Assembly: GCA_029224185.1 (NCBI GenBank)
Contig: CM055192.1
Location: 19,804,739-19,868,738, forward strand
From: Karalla daura
Lineage: Eukaryota; Chordata; Actinopteri; Chaetodontiformes; Leiognathidae
DNA length: 64,000 nt
Direction of reading: 5' to 3'
The notes under the pieces: model-generated
What the model was told of the DNA's origin: nothing
Seen by the model: the letters and a program-made list of their open reading frames with translations, nothing else
Database searches by the model: none
Translations under genes and position numbers: made by a program
Shown: one piece after another, positions 20,708-34,265 of the stretch
Layout: each line of letters begins with the position of its first letter
Numbering within the stretch: the first letter of the stretch is position 1

Positions 20708-21814
20708 GCCTACTTGTAATGCATAATACACAACTGAATTAATGAAGATTTGTACTTAATCTGCTGTTTTTTGATTAAAGGCTGTACAGATATGAGAGTG
20801 TAATGGAACGCACACAGTTTCCCTGTTGAATTCCACTAATTTCACTAGTGTAATCATATCCACTTGTACCTAATGCATCATTAAATATGACACAGATCTA
20901 TAATAGGTCCTGATTAAAATGCCGCTCACTGTTTATGTGATTACTCTGCCTATCAGTTCAGCATTCGTCATGTGGGACTCAAACAGAGACACTGGACCTT
21001 CTCGTTCAGTACCTCAGGTTACCTTTAGGTGGAGACACAACACCTTGACAATCGCCATGCAGAGGAGGCGTTCATGTTGTACCAACTGGACTCGAGACCC
21101 GAAGGAAGTCCTTTATTGGTATAGACAGCCTATTGAATTATTTATGCTGGCTTCATAGTATGTAGCATTAATGTTATGATAATCAGGGATACCCCACTGA
21201 ATGTTGATTATGTGATGAGCCAAAGATCTGTGATCTGTGTAATTTCTGGCTGATAAATTGATGTACATTGACCCGGGCACACCTATGCCTGCAGCACACT
21301 GATGGGTGCGTCACACTGTTAGTTCATCCATTTCCCTTTTTTCATTTTCCCTTTTTTTCCCTCCCCCATCACCTAGAGAAAATTTCTCATAACCCATAAT
21401 TACTTAGCAAAGTGGAGCTTCAGTCATACTGTGAAGGCATAGATTGAAGAAAGCGATGAAGGTATAATCACAACGGAAGATGGGAGGTGCCACTTGATCT
21501 CACCACACAAAGCAAAGCGTCGTGACACATATGAAAAATGTTATTTGACACTCACTAGCTTCACATCCTAAAGCGTTTTGAAACTGCTGGTGGTTTTACA
21601 TCGGCACTGTCTCAGTGTGCGACACAGCTCCCTGTAACACGCCGCCTTAACACATCCTGACTGGTTGTTTATTAAGTCCAGAACAACAATGTCATGTGTC
21701 TGAAGGTGTTTCGTTTTTTTTCTTTTTTTTTTCTCTTACCGCAGAAAAGCAGATTCCTTAATACACATGGATAGACAGTGAATTAAACAGGGCCTCTCTC
21801 TCCACAAGGAGACT

Positions 21815-21905
21815 AACAGGCCTATTTATTATTCATGTCGTAATCGGAAGGCATCTACGGCGCCTTTAAATTAATGAGAAAATGTGATCGACCAACACCG
21901 AGGCC
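21815..21905. promoter_or_regulatory. candidate conserved noncoding element
   Basis: Mixed-composition block with CCTATTTATTATTCATGTCG, TAAATTAATGAG and CGGCGCC words. Stretches with TAAT cores set in GC-balanced sequence are typical of vertebrate developmental enhancers. No alignment was possible. Confidence 0.25.
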
Positions 21906-22664
21906 ACCGCTGTCTCCCAGAACTCTTTGAAATTGAGTTTGAAAGAGACGAAAGGGGGGGAGGAAAGAAAAAAAAGAGACTCACCACAGCCGGGCTGTGA
22001 AATTGACTTGGATGGGAAAGCTTGGCAAGATGAACTAGGTACATGGGACCACCACGGAGCCTCTGGAATGACTCGGGTCAGCGTCAGACTGTACACAATT
22101 TACTGCCACTGTCGGGGTGCTTGTTTAGGCATGGCTTACTGCGCTAATTCAAATATTAGGAGTGAGTCGTCGTGTCCCAGTTAAGGGAATTTGTCTTTGC
22201 GATCTGTTTACTGCGGCATTGTCATGTGGGCAGCGAGCTCATTCAGTTTCTTGTGAAGAGTTGAGATGAGAAGATCGGTGCTTCTCCTGTGTGTGCAGAA
22301 TATGAATCTACATGCAGCAGCTGGTTATCACAGCTCAGCCTGAAGAGTGGAAATGGGATGGGAATCACCAACATGTAACACAATTAACTCACCAGCACCT
22401 CAGTGTTTTATCTAATTCGTTTAACCGGTACATAGCTGCGTACAAAGTGTGAATAACAATGAGGGCCACATATTGACTACTTCTTGCGTGATTTGAAACT
22501 GAAGCTAAGGCAACCAGCTGCCTGTAGCTTCGCATTTACTTAACATATAAGAGGCGAGTATTGAAAATCCAACTATAACTTTACCACAGTGAAATATATA
22601 AGAATGAACAATTCACATAGCAATTCATGTTTCGTAAAATTTTGATTTATTTACCCTGTTACCT

Positions 22665-22805
22665 GGATTAAGGGAGCTAAATAAGTGACTAATAGGGCAC
22701 GTCATAATTGCTGTCAAGCACCTCCATATGGTCTTAACATAAATGCCAAAATAAGATTAATGTGTTCTCATGACCCATGTCTTAATCATAATCTCTTAAT
22801 CACTT
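22665..22805. promoter_or_regulatory. candidate conserved noncoding element
   Basis: Contains TGGATTAAGG, CATAATTGCTGTCAAGC, AAGATTAATG and TCTTAATCAC: clustered homeodomain (TAAT, GATTA) and Meis-like (CTGTCA) words. Low confidence without comparison to other fish. Confidence 0.22.
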
Positions 22806-24834
22806 TTGTTCGTTGGGGGGGTGGGGGGGCAATCCAGCTTGACGGAAACCTAATGAGAGCCTAAGAACTATTTGTCTTACACACTTAGTATGCTTTAACA
22901 CAAGTGATCGTGACTTGTGTAAAGTCTGCATACCGACAGATGTCAGAGGAAAGGAAGAAAAGTCTGAACCAGTTCAAGATGATTCACTGGAGCTGAGCAG
23001 CAATCGTTTCTCAGCTGCAGAGTGACGCGTTGGGTGTCAGTCCCATCGTCTTACCAACACCTCCCGCCTGCTGCGTGTGCTCATGTCTCACCAGGTAGTA
23101 ATGCCATTATAATCTACTACCATTAGGCTGTCTTCCCACCCCTTTAATCCATGTTTTTATGCTGTTTGCGTCATCTCTTTACCAGGCTTCTTTGCTTTCC
23201 CGTAAAGCTTTGAAACCTGTTACTTTGCAGATGTTCCCTCTGAATTTTTTTCTTTCTTCTTTTTACCTCATGGCTTTTCCTTTTCCTATCTGAACCCACA
23301 CATGGAACATGACACAGTGTAGACATTTATCTACATTGATAAAGGTGAAGAATTATATACAACACTGCACCTTGTATGTTCTATACTGCACACTGCACCT
23401 TGTATGTTCTATATGCTAATGTATGAGATATGTGCAATATCATGTAAAGAAATGGGAAAAAGAAGCAGGCAACGTTGAGTAAATACTGTTATCTATCCAT
23501 CCATGCTTCGTAAACACGCTGGTAAGACATAAAAGACCGTCTCTATTTTTTATTAACACATATCGTCACCTTTAATGATGGATCATTAAAATCATGGATG
23601 CGATGCCTCAAGCACTCCAGATAGCTCTTTTTCCAAATTGAATTTAATTATGAGTCAAATGAAAACACACTTTGACAACAACCACCTTTCTTCACAGCAA
23701 CATGTTTGTGGGAATAATTCCCAGAGGTGCGTGCCTCTCTGCAGCAGGCGAATCGCTTCTCTCAGCTTTTGATAGGCCCTGCTGAGAGACTACTGGGGGG
23801 AGTATCTCTTCTCGGCACAGCAGTATGAGGGGGAAAATACTTGTGCATTTACACGCAGGATGTTTGTGCGTTTGAGCACAGACAGTTGCATGTGTCTATG
23901 TAGACCAGAATCAGGGTCTGACACATCTTCAAATCCCTTGACTTCTCAGATTGGGTAATTGGCCCACCAAAAAAAGCAGTCGGGAAGTAATCCCCTTATC
24001 AATTGCTTCCCTCTGAACCTCTTGTCACATGTATTCCTCTAAATGACATTGGATTTGATCTGGTACACTGCACCAATCAACTGAATTTGCTATATTCCTG
24101 TTGCAGCATCCCACAGCCCACATCATGTTACTGTACTTTGGGATTTACAGAAGATGGTGTATTTTGTTATCTCATTCAGCATTTCTTTACAGCTATATTT
24201 TGAACAGTTTTGTCCAGATGCAGTAGGTTGCTCTCATTAAACAAAGACATTCATGTCACACCCTTTGTTTATGGTCCCTTTGTTATGTTCTGAAGCAAAA
24301 AGATGGGCTTTGTTTTTAATTGCACATCTGTAAAACAGGTGGATGCTGTTGGATCTGCATGTTTAGAGGAACTCTGTGGCACACTTCTGGTTCCACCAAA
24401 ACACTAGGAGATATTGCTTCAAAAGGCTCCTTTGTGGTTCTTGAGTTTGGAAAACCTTTGAAGACGAATAACAGGGAGCCTTGAACAAGGTATGTGTGTG
24501 GAAGCAAAATCAGCCATTCACTTTCAGCTGAGTTGAGTACAAACACTTCGCCTCTGGTTAGTCGTGTGCTCTCCTCAACCGATCTCCTCTGCTACAGTGG
24601 AGAGATGCCTCCCTCTGACTTTCCCACAGCAATCACATCGTCCATGCTTGCAATCTAATTGGTTCGCATCTCATCTGAATAGCCTGCACGGCCCTGAAAC
24701 ACAGGGACTCCTCAATGATTCTGCTCTCACAAGAAAACCTTTTGTTCTCCTCCACTACAAGCTGTGACTTGGACAGAGGCAATGCTGAAACGCTGTCTGC
24801 CCCGCTGCTTCTGCTTTTGTTAGATTTGAGGGGC

Positions 24835-24900
24835 TACATTAGATGCAATTGATAGTGGCATTTTAATCAATAGCCTTGATAAATGATTGGATCGCCCTGG
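24835..24900. promoter_or_regulatory. candidate Pbx/Hox-type site cluster
   Basis: A compact run of GCAATTGATAGTGG, TTTTAATCAATAG and TTGATAAATGATTGG. TGATAAATGATT resembles composite Pbx-Hox sites. This is pattern recognition only. Confidence 0.25.
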
Positions 24901-25129
24901 CATTGTGCACACCTAGCCTCGCTGCTACTCAAAAGAAACATTTTGTCAGTGCAGATGCTGCATTTGACAAATGACGCTGAGAGTGCTGTACCTCAAGGTA
25001 CTATTCCAGTTCAAGGTCGTTTTCATGAAGGCAGCACACTTTTATCCTCATTTAAAACAGTAACAGTGATGATGCAGCACATATCTCATTAATACTGACA
25101 TTTGTCTGGGCATATGTACTTTACCTGTA

Positions 25130-25340
25130 TTTATGGAACTCCAGCAGAAAAAAGACAAAAAATGTTTCCAAACTGCACCACAAGAAAATTTGTGTGGCTC
25201 CTCAATGTTTTTATGGCCCTTAACTGTGGAACACACTCCCTCTAGATCTTAGAAGTGCAACTTCCCTTGGAAGTTTAAAAAAGAAATTAAAGACAGTTTT
25301 TTAATTTAGCTTTTAATTTGGGTTAACTTTGCTGTTGCGA
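25130..25340 (+). mobile_element. decayed LINE 3' end (reverse transcriptase C-terminus)
   Basis: From 25224 the plus frame gives LWNTLPLDLRSATSLGSLKK then KLKTVF and a stop. This is the widespread LINE tail pattern (APRLWNSLPLDLRSATSLGSFKxxLKT). The Arg just before LWN is a stop codon here (GP*LWN), and upstream frames are broken. A dead, 5'-truncated copy. Confidence 0.75.
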
Positions 25341-28300
25341 CTATCTTTGTTTATTTCCTTGTTTGTTTTTCTTTTATTGCACCTCTTGCTATTTTACTAA
25401 TTGTTGTTTTGGGCATAATGCATGTGTGTGAGTAAATGTGTTTTCATGCATTTATCATGCAATATACCTGCATTTCTAACATTAAACAGAATATTGGAAG
25501 CCTTTGGAACCCCTTTACACTATTCCTGTGATATTGGTTTGTACATTTTAATTAAACAGGCACATCGGCTTTGATCTACTCACAAAGTGCAACTCCTACT
25601 CACACTGTGTGAGCTTTCTGACCAAGGTCAGAGACATCTGGGAGGAACTTAGAGCTATCTTGTCAAATCAACACTCTAGGTTTGTGAGCATTATATGACA
25701 TTTGACTCTCTGTAGCAACACCAACTCCTTTTAAGAAGAAACTATTAGACTGGAACCAGAGTTCCAGTGACTGTATTTTTACTCTCAGCTCCAACACTTT
25801 TCATTTTGCCGTGTCCTGTCAGTCACCCGTGAAGGACTCTGACCTGCACTAACCTGTGTGAAAGCTTGCTCCACAGATAACGATTGAGTAATGGATTGAA
25901 ACGGATTACCTAGCTGGCTCAGCCGAGCCACTTTGCTGCATGAACCTTTAACCACCATTAAAGGATTCTCTTTGGCTACCTATATTACACCACTGACATT
26001 ACCACCTTATAAACTTGATGTGGCGTAGTAAATGGACCTGATGAGAATGTGGATTAGATTTTAGATCTCCCTCCACTGTCAAGACTTTGTAAAATTAAAC
26101 CGACGCACAAAGACCTGTTACAATCGGCCAAACATCTTAAAGACTGTAAGTGGCATTCGGCCCTTCATAAACCCGGCGGTTGGTGTGAATCCTGATGCGC
26201 CAGCATCATGTAAAGTGACATCACACCGTGCCTTGTAGCTGTACTGCAGGTGTGCTGCATGGGATTCATTTCTGAAGGAAGGTGAGGCAAGATGATTGCA
26301 CTGTGGCGCCGACACAAACCAATTGAGAGCTCCGAAAACAAAATTCTATCATTGAGTTTTATTGCTATGCAGGAATTCAGCCAAATCCCTGCACCTGTGG
26401 CAGTATATTGCCCTGGCTCAATATTGGTCGCGAGCCGCACCATGTTCTGCTGCGTTTTCATTCAGGCGGAGGAGAATTTGCAGCCACCGGTGCACATTAA
26501 TTTATAAGGCCTTGCCTTTCAAACAAACAAAAGAAGCAACAGTCCCCTCACTGCTTGTGCTGCTGATATCTCACATAATGATGACTCTCATTACTCCATG
26601 CATCCCACCAAGTTCAACAACAACCTAACCTTTCTCTACTGCAGCTGTTTCTATGACAACACGAGCCCCTGCTGCAACTTTAAAGCGCGATAAACACAAA
26701 AGGCAGAAAATGGATTTGATTGATCTTGCTTCTCTCCATGGGACTGATATCAAGACTGATAGTGGTGTTTAGGCTAACAGGCAAAGATGAAAAGGTGATA
26801 ATGCTTTCACCACTGGACTTGTTGTGACTTTTGCAATGTGGTCACAAATGTATCCGACTCCATGTCTTCCTGAAGAAAAGATGCAGACCTGTCTCTCCGT
26901 GCTACGGAACCTGCTGCGTTATTGCCTACAGCAGATATTGGCCTTGTTATATGGGCACAAAGAAACACTGGGCTTTTCTCTAGCTTACCTTATTGTATCT
27001 GACACAACAGTGACCACATAACTCAATCCTGTCACCAGCACAAATTGAGGCCTTTGAGAGAACGTGTTGCTGTTGACCCTGAGGTTTCACTTAGTGTCTC
27101 TGCTCCATTTTGCGCTGCCACCTGTGTAAGCACAGCATCCAGATTCTTCTCCCTTTGTAGTCAACAGATGGTGGAATGAGTATCAGAGTAGGAGCATCCT
27201 TTTCCATCTTCAAGCTTTCGAAGACCCAACTCTGCTCTTATTCATCCTTCTCTTTACATTTCTACTGCTACTAGCTATCCTCTACCATCTCAAATGCACT
27301 TTCTTCCTGCGTCATCTGGAAGAATGTATAGAGAATGTATAGATTTATTATTACACTAGTTTTCAGTTGTCTGCTTGAGAAAAAAGACCTTTTGAGAAGT
27401 TGCTGATAGCCTGGTACTCACTTGCCAAGACTCTACACAACTCAACTCAGATCAACAAATGTAAGAAATTAAGAGGAAAAAAAACAAAATAACACCCACC
27501 CGCCACGTTGTCCACCTCTCCACTGCCCCAGCTCACAAAGTAGGTCTGACATTGTAATCCAGATTCTGGAAAATTTGAGCAACATGTGATGATGCTCTAG
27601 CCTCGGTTTGAGTCCCTTGCCAATCACTAGGCAGGGGTGAAATTAATCACTCTCTGGGCTGTCAGCTGGCGTCAGCCAGGAGACATTTATCTTTGAACCC
27701 ATGTCAGTAATTTGGCAATAACGGTTCCTTTGATTAATTCACTGCCTGAATCTCAGCCAGGAGAGCAGGAGTTCAGAGACAGTGACAGATTGATGATACT
27801 TGTGTGCTGTAATTCCTTCGCTCCCACTCTTTACAGTGATTAGGCTCATGTTGAAAAAAGACAAGACAATAGAGATAATGACATACTGCTATTTTAAATG
27901 TTACAATATACATGAATCACTGCAGACCCTGTGTTCCAATGTGCGCTGTCAGCATTTGGGAAGGGGGGTGTGCACCGCCTGCGTTGTGTTGTTACGGAGT
28001 TGCAGCAGATTTCAGGACGGTTACAGAACAGCACAGAGCATTGTTTGCCTGTCCCGGCTCGCTGCATCCTCAGATCAACTTCAGTCATGCTGCTTAAGCA
28101 AAACTGTTGGCACATCTCAAACTAACAAAGTTCATGCATCCAATAAAATGTCAGACGGGAAGTGTAGGCATGGTAATATTTTGACAAACCTGCAGCAGAA
28201 AAAGCTCATTCAGCTGGTGTCGTCCCATATATCGCCACTTCCCCTTGATTTGTTTGTTGGACAAACTTGATGTTTACTTCAAGGCCTCTTGAGGGGGTTT

Positions 28301-29274
28301 GCCTGTGAAGCAAACAACTCACGTAGGATGTCTTATTCTTTTTCATTTGACAGCCCTGGATGCCATCCTGCCTTGCTGTGCATTGCCTTTTTGCATAGTT
28401 TCCCCACAAAACACCTTTTCACTAAGCTAAATAGAAATTAATGACTGTTATCCTCTGCACAATTGAATCTATTAGTGAGAAACACTGGAATCTTAATTTG
28501 AGAATCATCGGTGTTATTATTTTAATTCAACCACATGTCGAGATGAAAAATTGCCATCATTACTATATTTAATTGGTGTTCGGAATTTCAGAAAAGTTTC
28601 AGGCGAGAAGTCTACCTATTTAAGTATTCCCATCCAAAATAAATAGAAAAATGCCTAAAAACAATAAAAAACAGAGTCTCTTAAGGCCACTTGTCAAAAT
28701 TAATAATGCAACAATGTCAAACTGTCTTAAATAATTGGTCTCAGAGCATTGTGGTAGGCTTGTTTTGAAAACGGACACCCACATACTCCTGAATGGAAAT
28801 CCTGTTTGCAAAGAGAATATGAAGGAAAACAAAGCTGATCATTAACAAATGATGCAACCAGCATCGCAGTGGTTTGTCAGTTTGTTTCCATCGAGTCCTA
28901 TGTAAGATCGTAGCAGGAGTTTAGGTCCCGAACAATGCTGTCATCTGGTCAGCCTGAGTTTTCCCACCTCAGTCTTCCATCTTCCTCATCTCTCATCCTC
29001 CCCTTCCTCTCAGCCATAGCAGTAAATATACGCTCATTTCCATTAACTGACCTGTTTATTCGCTGTTTGGATAAATATCTTTCATGTACTGTATGAACCA
29101 ATAACGTGGGTTTAAGTAGTGTGACTGTGCTCTCTCTGGCTGATAAACACTTGCCAGTTGTTGGGAAATATTTTGAAGTCCTGATGCCGTGTAGAGTGTG
29201 TGGGTGTGATATTCCACTCTATATTTCATTCAACTGCGGCTTTCTGACTGTAGCCATGGAAACGTAGCCGCACC

Positions 29275-29350
29275 GTGACCCCTCCCATGGTATTACCTTA
29301 TTAAAGTCAAATTTTGTAATTTAACGTAACGGAATAGCTGTAATTGGATT
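29275..29350. promoter_or_regulatory. candidate conserved noncoding element
   Basis: Contains TACCTTATTAAAGTC, GTAATTTAACGTAACGG and GCTGTAATTGGATTAG: dense homeodomain cores in unique sequence. Confidence 0.22.
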
Positions 29351-30050
29351 AGTATACTGTTACAGCCATTACACTTATCTTCGCAGCCCTCCCTGAAATC
29401 TCTTAAATGTTCCACTCACTGATGTACTTTCTAACACTGGTTAGTCCCCTGGCAGTTCACATGCAAGGGCTTTAGCAAGCGTATCATAGCGTTTCTTCAA
29501 TAGATATGCAATAGCCATTTAAATCACTGATAGCGGCCTGTTATACATTACTGCTCGGAACAGAGAACTCTTCATAAAAAAGGAATTATGAAATAAAAGG
29601 TTCCTTTTTTTTTCTAACAGTGGAATTTTTTTTTCTTCTTCTTCGAGGATATATAAAGTAATATGACTTTTGAGTGCCTGCAAGGCTGACACCTGCTTCC
29701 TCACCTCTGGAATGCCCCCTACGCTGGTTCCTGCTGTCTGCTGGAGGAATTAAGGAGCAGATTTGGAGAGTCGGGGCAGATGTAGCAGCTGAGTTGACAT
29801 TAGCCTGCATGGGACAACATGCTGTTCAGATAGAGAGAAACGCTCTGTGCTGGGAGGCTTAAGGATGTTGCCTGCTTCATTATGTCCCAGACAAGCTTTC
29901 TGACTTGCTAGCCAAAGTATATTTTCTGCCCACTGCCCACGCATATTCTAAGGGATGGAGATTGAGGGCTGGTGTGTGCAGGTGTGAAAACCTGCTGGAC
30001 CTGCAAAAACCTGGGTTGGCCTCATGGAAAAAAAGAGAGATGGAGAGGGG

Positions 30051-30072
30051 GAGAGAGAGAGAGAGAGAGAGA
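30051..30072. repeat. (GA)n microsatellite
   Basis: Eleven GA units in a purine-rich context. Confidence 0.85.
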
Positions 30073-31129
30073 AAAGGAACAGCTGTCAATGTGGCGGTAA
30101 CAGGAATTCCAACAAATCAAAGCTTTGGTAAACTTGGAGGGAGAAGTAAACTTTTTCACCAAAGTCAAACAAGAGATGCTGGGATCCCACATCTGAATCT
30201 GAAAATGAATAATACACACAATGTGCTGTGGGAGAAATAAGCTACAAAGTCAACATGGTGACATTTAATCAACTATTTAGTACTTGGTGGCAGGTTCTCA
30301 GGCTTCTGCGTTTTGTTAAGAGCATGACTGACATATACTGTCTATCAGGGAGAGGATTTACTGTCCAAGTGGATTGACTGGTTTCTTTTTATTCATTCTA
30401 TCAGCAAGAGACCCTGCTCTGAAAAAGCAGGTCTTATGATGAGACTCCATCACATCCACTATTTTATTTTATTTTTATAAAATTACAGCAAATCTCTGAG
30501 AAAGTCATTCATTCCATTAGTGAGTTAGCACGTGCATATAAAGATCCTGATCACCCTCACACTCTCTTTACTATTCCTTTCTCTTTGTCCTGCATGTAAG
30601 ATAGCTACTTATTTTCAATATTTTGTGACTGCAAGGGCAAGTCGTAGTGCAGTAAGTTTGCCAATATATCTGAATAGAAAAATTAAATATTCATCAAGGT
30701 TACAGAGCCCTATGTCTCAATGTGAGAATGCAAGAGAATTAAATTTGTTCCAGTTTATGGACTCAACACTGTTTGCTCTCTGCTCCTTCAGCTCTTCTGT
30801 GAACAGAATAATGCCAGCTACCCACCTACGCTCTATTAAAACTTAAATGATCAAACATAGCCTCATTAATATCGTCCCCATGGACTTTTGTGTGTATGAA
30901 AAGCACATAAATTAACATTTTCTCACTACAAAAGGGCAGTGACCCTCAATTCTCTTGCATGCTCACACGCATTCGCTGCTTTTATTTTGGAGTTCAATTC
31001 TAAAACAAAAACGTCAATAGTTGCAAGCGTTTGAAAGGCTTTCTTCTTTGTCCAAGACTCAATTCCACCTAAACCAAAAAAACTGTCTGAAAAACATAAA
31101 GGGACTGGTAAATTGTAAATCCACCTTTA

Positions 31130-31455
31130 TAGTGGATACGAGGTTACCACTGATGCCTCACAGAGAGAAGGTCTTGAGTTCGACATATGATCAGACCCAC
31201 AGCCTTTTCTGTGTTCTTCACCCCGTGTGTTTGTGTGGGTTTTCTCCAAACACTCCCATTTCCTCTCACAGTCCATAAACATGCATGTTTAAGTTGATTG
31301 GAGACTGTAAATTGCCCCTTGGTGTGAAAGTGAGAGTGAATGGTGCATGTTCCCCACAATGGGAGTGGTGTGTTTTCTACCCTTGCCCTACATGGACTTG
31401 AGATCTCCATGGCATTGTAAAGGTACAACGTGGGTAAGTTAATGGATGACTGATT
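31130..31455 (-). repeat. teleost interspersed repeat, copy C
   Basis: Reverse-oriented copy. It has GATGCCTCACAGAGAGAAGG, GGGTTTTCTCCAAACACTCC, TTCCTCTCACAGTCCATAAA, CATGCATGTTTAAGTTGATT, AAATTGCCCCTTGGTGTG and the closing GTAAGTTAATGGATGA. Both ends are near full length. Confidence 0.8.
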
Positions 31456-34194
31456 TAAATAAATTAAGGAAATCATACATCCTAAGCTCTGCAAGACCTG
31501 GAAAAAACAATCATGTATCGGTCACATTTAGAAATGCCACAGAAGTTTCTCATGCAAGATGGAATAATTACCCTGCTGCCAATTGAATTAATAACAAAAG
31601 TGAAAAGTGTTGATGCTTTTGCCTTGAGAGACATAAAGCTCAGCACAATGGTGTCTTGAAATGTCAGTGGACTTTAGGGAATTTAAAGTTTTCACTCTGA
31701 AACCGGGCATGAGGCAGAAAATGAGTTTTTAAAGCATAACCCTATCAACGCTCTGCAGATATATTATGGTCGTTTTGTGCTATGGGGCAGTAAAAACCAT
31801 ACTTATTGTCCCCTTAAAGGGATATTCGGTGTCTCTAATGAGTTGGCCTGGTTTATCATGAGCTCTAAGTTTTCTCTGTCCAGTCAAAAGTCTCATTGTC
31901 ACTGGTAATGAAACGCTGCTACTTCCAGCACTGGGTGATAAAACTGCTTTTCTTATTTGTGACTGATCAGATTTGTCTGCTAAGTGTCTCTCCGAAAATC
32001 ATCCCCACATTCATTTTATGCACAAATTGCACAAACATCTTCACAAACTAATTGAGAAATCAGATGCTAAATTTAAACACGAGAGCTTGTAAAACCGAAA
32101 CAAAGGGAAAAAGCGGAGACTGCCGTTGTTTCACTATGATTGCTGGTGAGATCCCCGCAGACTGAGATGTTTAATCACAGACACAAAACATCTGCTTTCC
32201 CCCCTGCATTTATCTCTGTTTGTTTTCACACCTCTTCACTTCCTGCCTTATTTCACAGAAACAGAAAGTTTCCCTCCCCGCATCGCTGATTAAGGCTGTG
32301 CTGTGCTGCAGGTGACCTCGGCATCATTGTTGGGTGGATTAATCTGTTGCCAGGTCATGTCTCTGCCTTCCCTTTCGCTCCAGCTACACTGTGTTAACCA
32401 CGTACCATCCCGGGCAGCTCTCTCGCTGTTTCTTAAGGCTATATTGCGATGATTCACACGAGTGAGCCATTAGGAAATGGATGTTTTCATGACCCTGTGA
32501 GGAGGAGAACGAGTGGGTTGAAAGTGCAGGCTTTCTGGAAGACAGGCGCTGTAATAGCCCATATACCATCTCTGGCTGTATGAGGCATACATTGAATGCA
32601 CACACAAACATGAATCCATCTTCGTAATTGACTTTAGGCTTCATTAAAATCCATTTAAAAAGTCTCGTGCCATGTGGGGAAATGAAATTTATTTAATATG
32701 AATAAGACAACGGGGGCTGATAAGAGCATGTTTCGCTTTCCACGGATAAACTCTCAGAGGAAGATTCAATACTCCATCTCTTGTTTGGACACCCCTGTTA
32801 AGTATTCAGCCTGTTAAAAGCTCTGTGAAAACATGAGGAACACTTAGTCCTTGAGAGGAAGCATCCGTTGTTTACAAAATTTCTTGGCTTTCACGGATGC
32901 TGCCTGTTTTTCTTCCCTTTGACTTGGAAAAGCTTTAGGGAAAAAAAAACGGTCCAAGGAGCTAAGAGCGCTGCTCTGTGATCTCCTCCATTTAAATGCT
33001 TAAAAAGGGCATCTTTAGCTCAATGTGTTTAATTCATTACAGCTTCCCTTTATGTGTGACTTTACCAGCTCCTTTTGCCTCTTTCTCCATCTGCCTCGTG
33101 GCAGTGGTTTTCCAGGCAAGCACAGCCAGCATCACAACCATCATATTCACAGTCAAGGCCACATCTCTGGGCTGCTATCCCTCCCACTAAGAGCTGAGGT
33201 CTGCCACGAGGCTGACCCATCACACTCGCGCCGAGAAGCGGCAGGGCCAAAGAGTTTATAGAAGTCCACATGGGAGATGCCTGCAGGGGGAAATTACCCC
33301 TCCTACTCCTCGTCTGCGCGTTTGTACATGCTTCCTATCTTCACTCTACCCGCTCTGTCCTGCACTGTAAAGGCGTGGTCGGGGCCCCTCAGGGACCCAT
33401 TTGCCTTCTATAAAGCCCATTGCCATGGAAATTGTGTGTAATTTCAGGGCCCGTTAACGGTGTGAGAGCAGGCATGCATACAGAGCGCGACTATCATCAC
33501 ACAGGAGCAGGAGAGCACCCAGGGCAGAATCTTTTTATGCTGTGCTCCTTTGCCAGTCTTTGCCCCGACAACATGACATGCATCACCTGATGCCAGCAGA
33601 ATAAGGAATGGACAGACCGCGGAGCAGGCAGCTGGGGAATTGAGATGAGAGGTGGATGGACTGAGATGGAAAATTGAGGAGGAGGCAGCAGTGCTGAGTG
33701 TGTGTCACACACACTCTCACAGAGAGGGAGAGAGACAGGGAGAGAGAGGGAGTTTGGAATACTATATGAAAAAGGTGGGACCACAAGAGAAAGAGGAGAA
33801 AGGTTGGTAGTGGAAGGGAATCTGATGAGAGAAATGCCCAAATCAATATTTACACTGCAAGGCGAGACAATTCTGAAGCAGTAATTAAATTGACGTGTCA
33901 TATTTCATTCCATTACTGGGCTGGGCTTGCATGCAAATAATCCAAAAAAAGACCCCTTTTCAAGTGGATTTCATTTCTTTCATGACAGTGAATAGAATCG
34001 AGGCAGGCAGAGAAAAATAAAACACTACTTCAGTATTCATGGGCTTATTGTTAGGAACTTGGGGACCATTCAGCTGCAATTCAGCGGGTGGTTGGGTGAG
34101 GTGGAGGGGGTCGGAAGGGTTGCAGTACAAATCCCTCTCAGAGGCAATTCGGCTCTAGCTGTAAAATGTTCCACAGTCAAACTAGGTGCAGGGG

Positions 34195-34265
34195 AGGGGA
34201 AGCAAATCAATCTAATTTGAATAATGATTAGCGAAATGAGGCAATGCTGTCGCTGATTGGAAACA
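34195..34265. promoter_or_regulatory. candidate conserved noncoding element
   Basis: AAATCAATCTAATTTGAATA then ATGATTAGCGAAATGAGGC and GTCGCTGATTGG. Closely spaced homeodomain and Pbx-like (ATCAAT) words. Confidence 0.25.

Larger units (their letters stand above)
20708..25130. other. noncoding DNA downstream of hscb
   Basis: No exon recognised. It holds a poly(T) run near 21714-21733, two enhancer-like blocks listed separately, a G-rich run at 22815-22829, and a 23-bp direct repeat (CACTGCACCTTGTATGTTCT..., copies starting at 23363 and 23391). A 66-codon plus frame at 24003-24203 resembles nothing known. Confidence 0.6.
25341..31129. other. noncoding DNA, no gene recognised
   Basis: Mostly unique AT-rich sequence. 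It includes poly(T) runs near 29607 and 29626, a (GA)n run at 30051-30072, and one enhancer-like block at 29275-29350. The 156-codon plus frame at 27800-28270 lacks an ATG at its stated start and resembles no family. Confidence 0.55.

Noticed and set aside
27800..28270. 156-codon plus ORF, Cys-rich
   Set aside because: It starts at GTG, has no recognised domain and no splice or promoter context. One or a few frames of this length are expected by chance across six frames of 64 kb.
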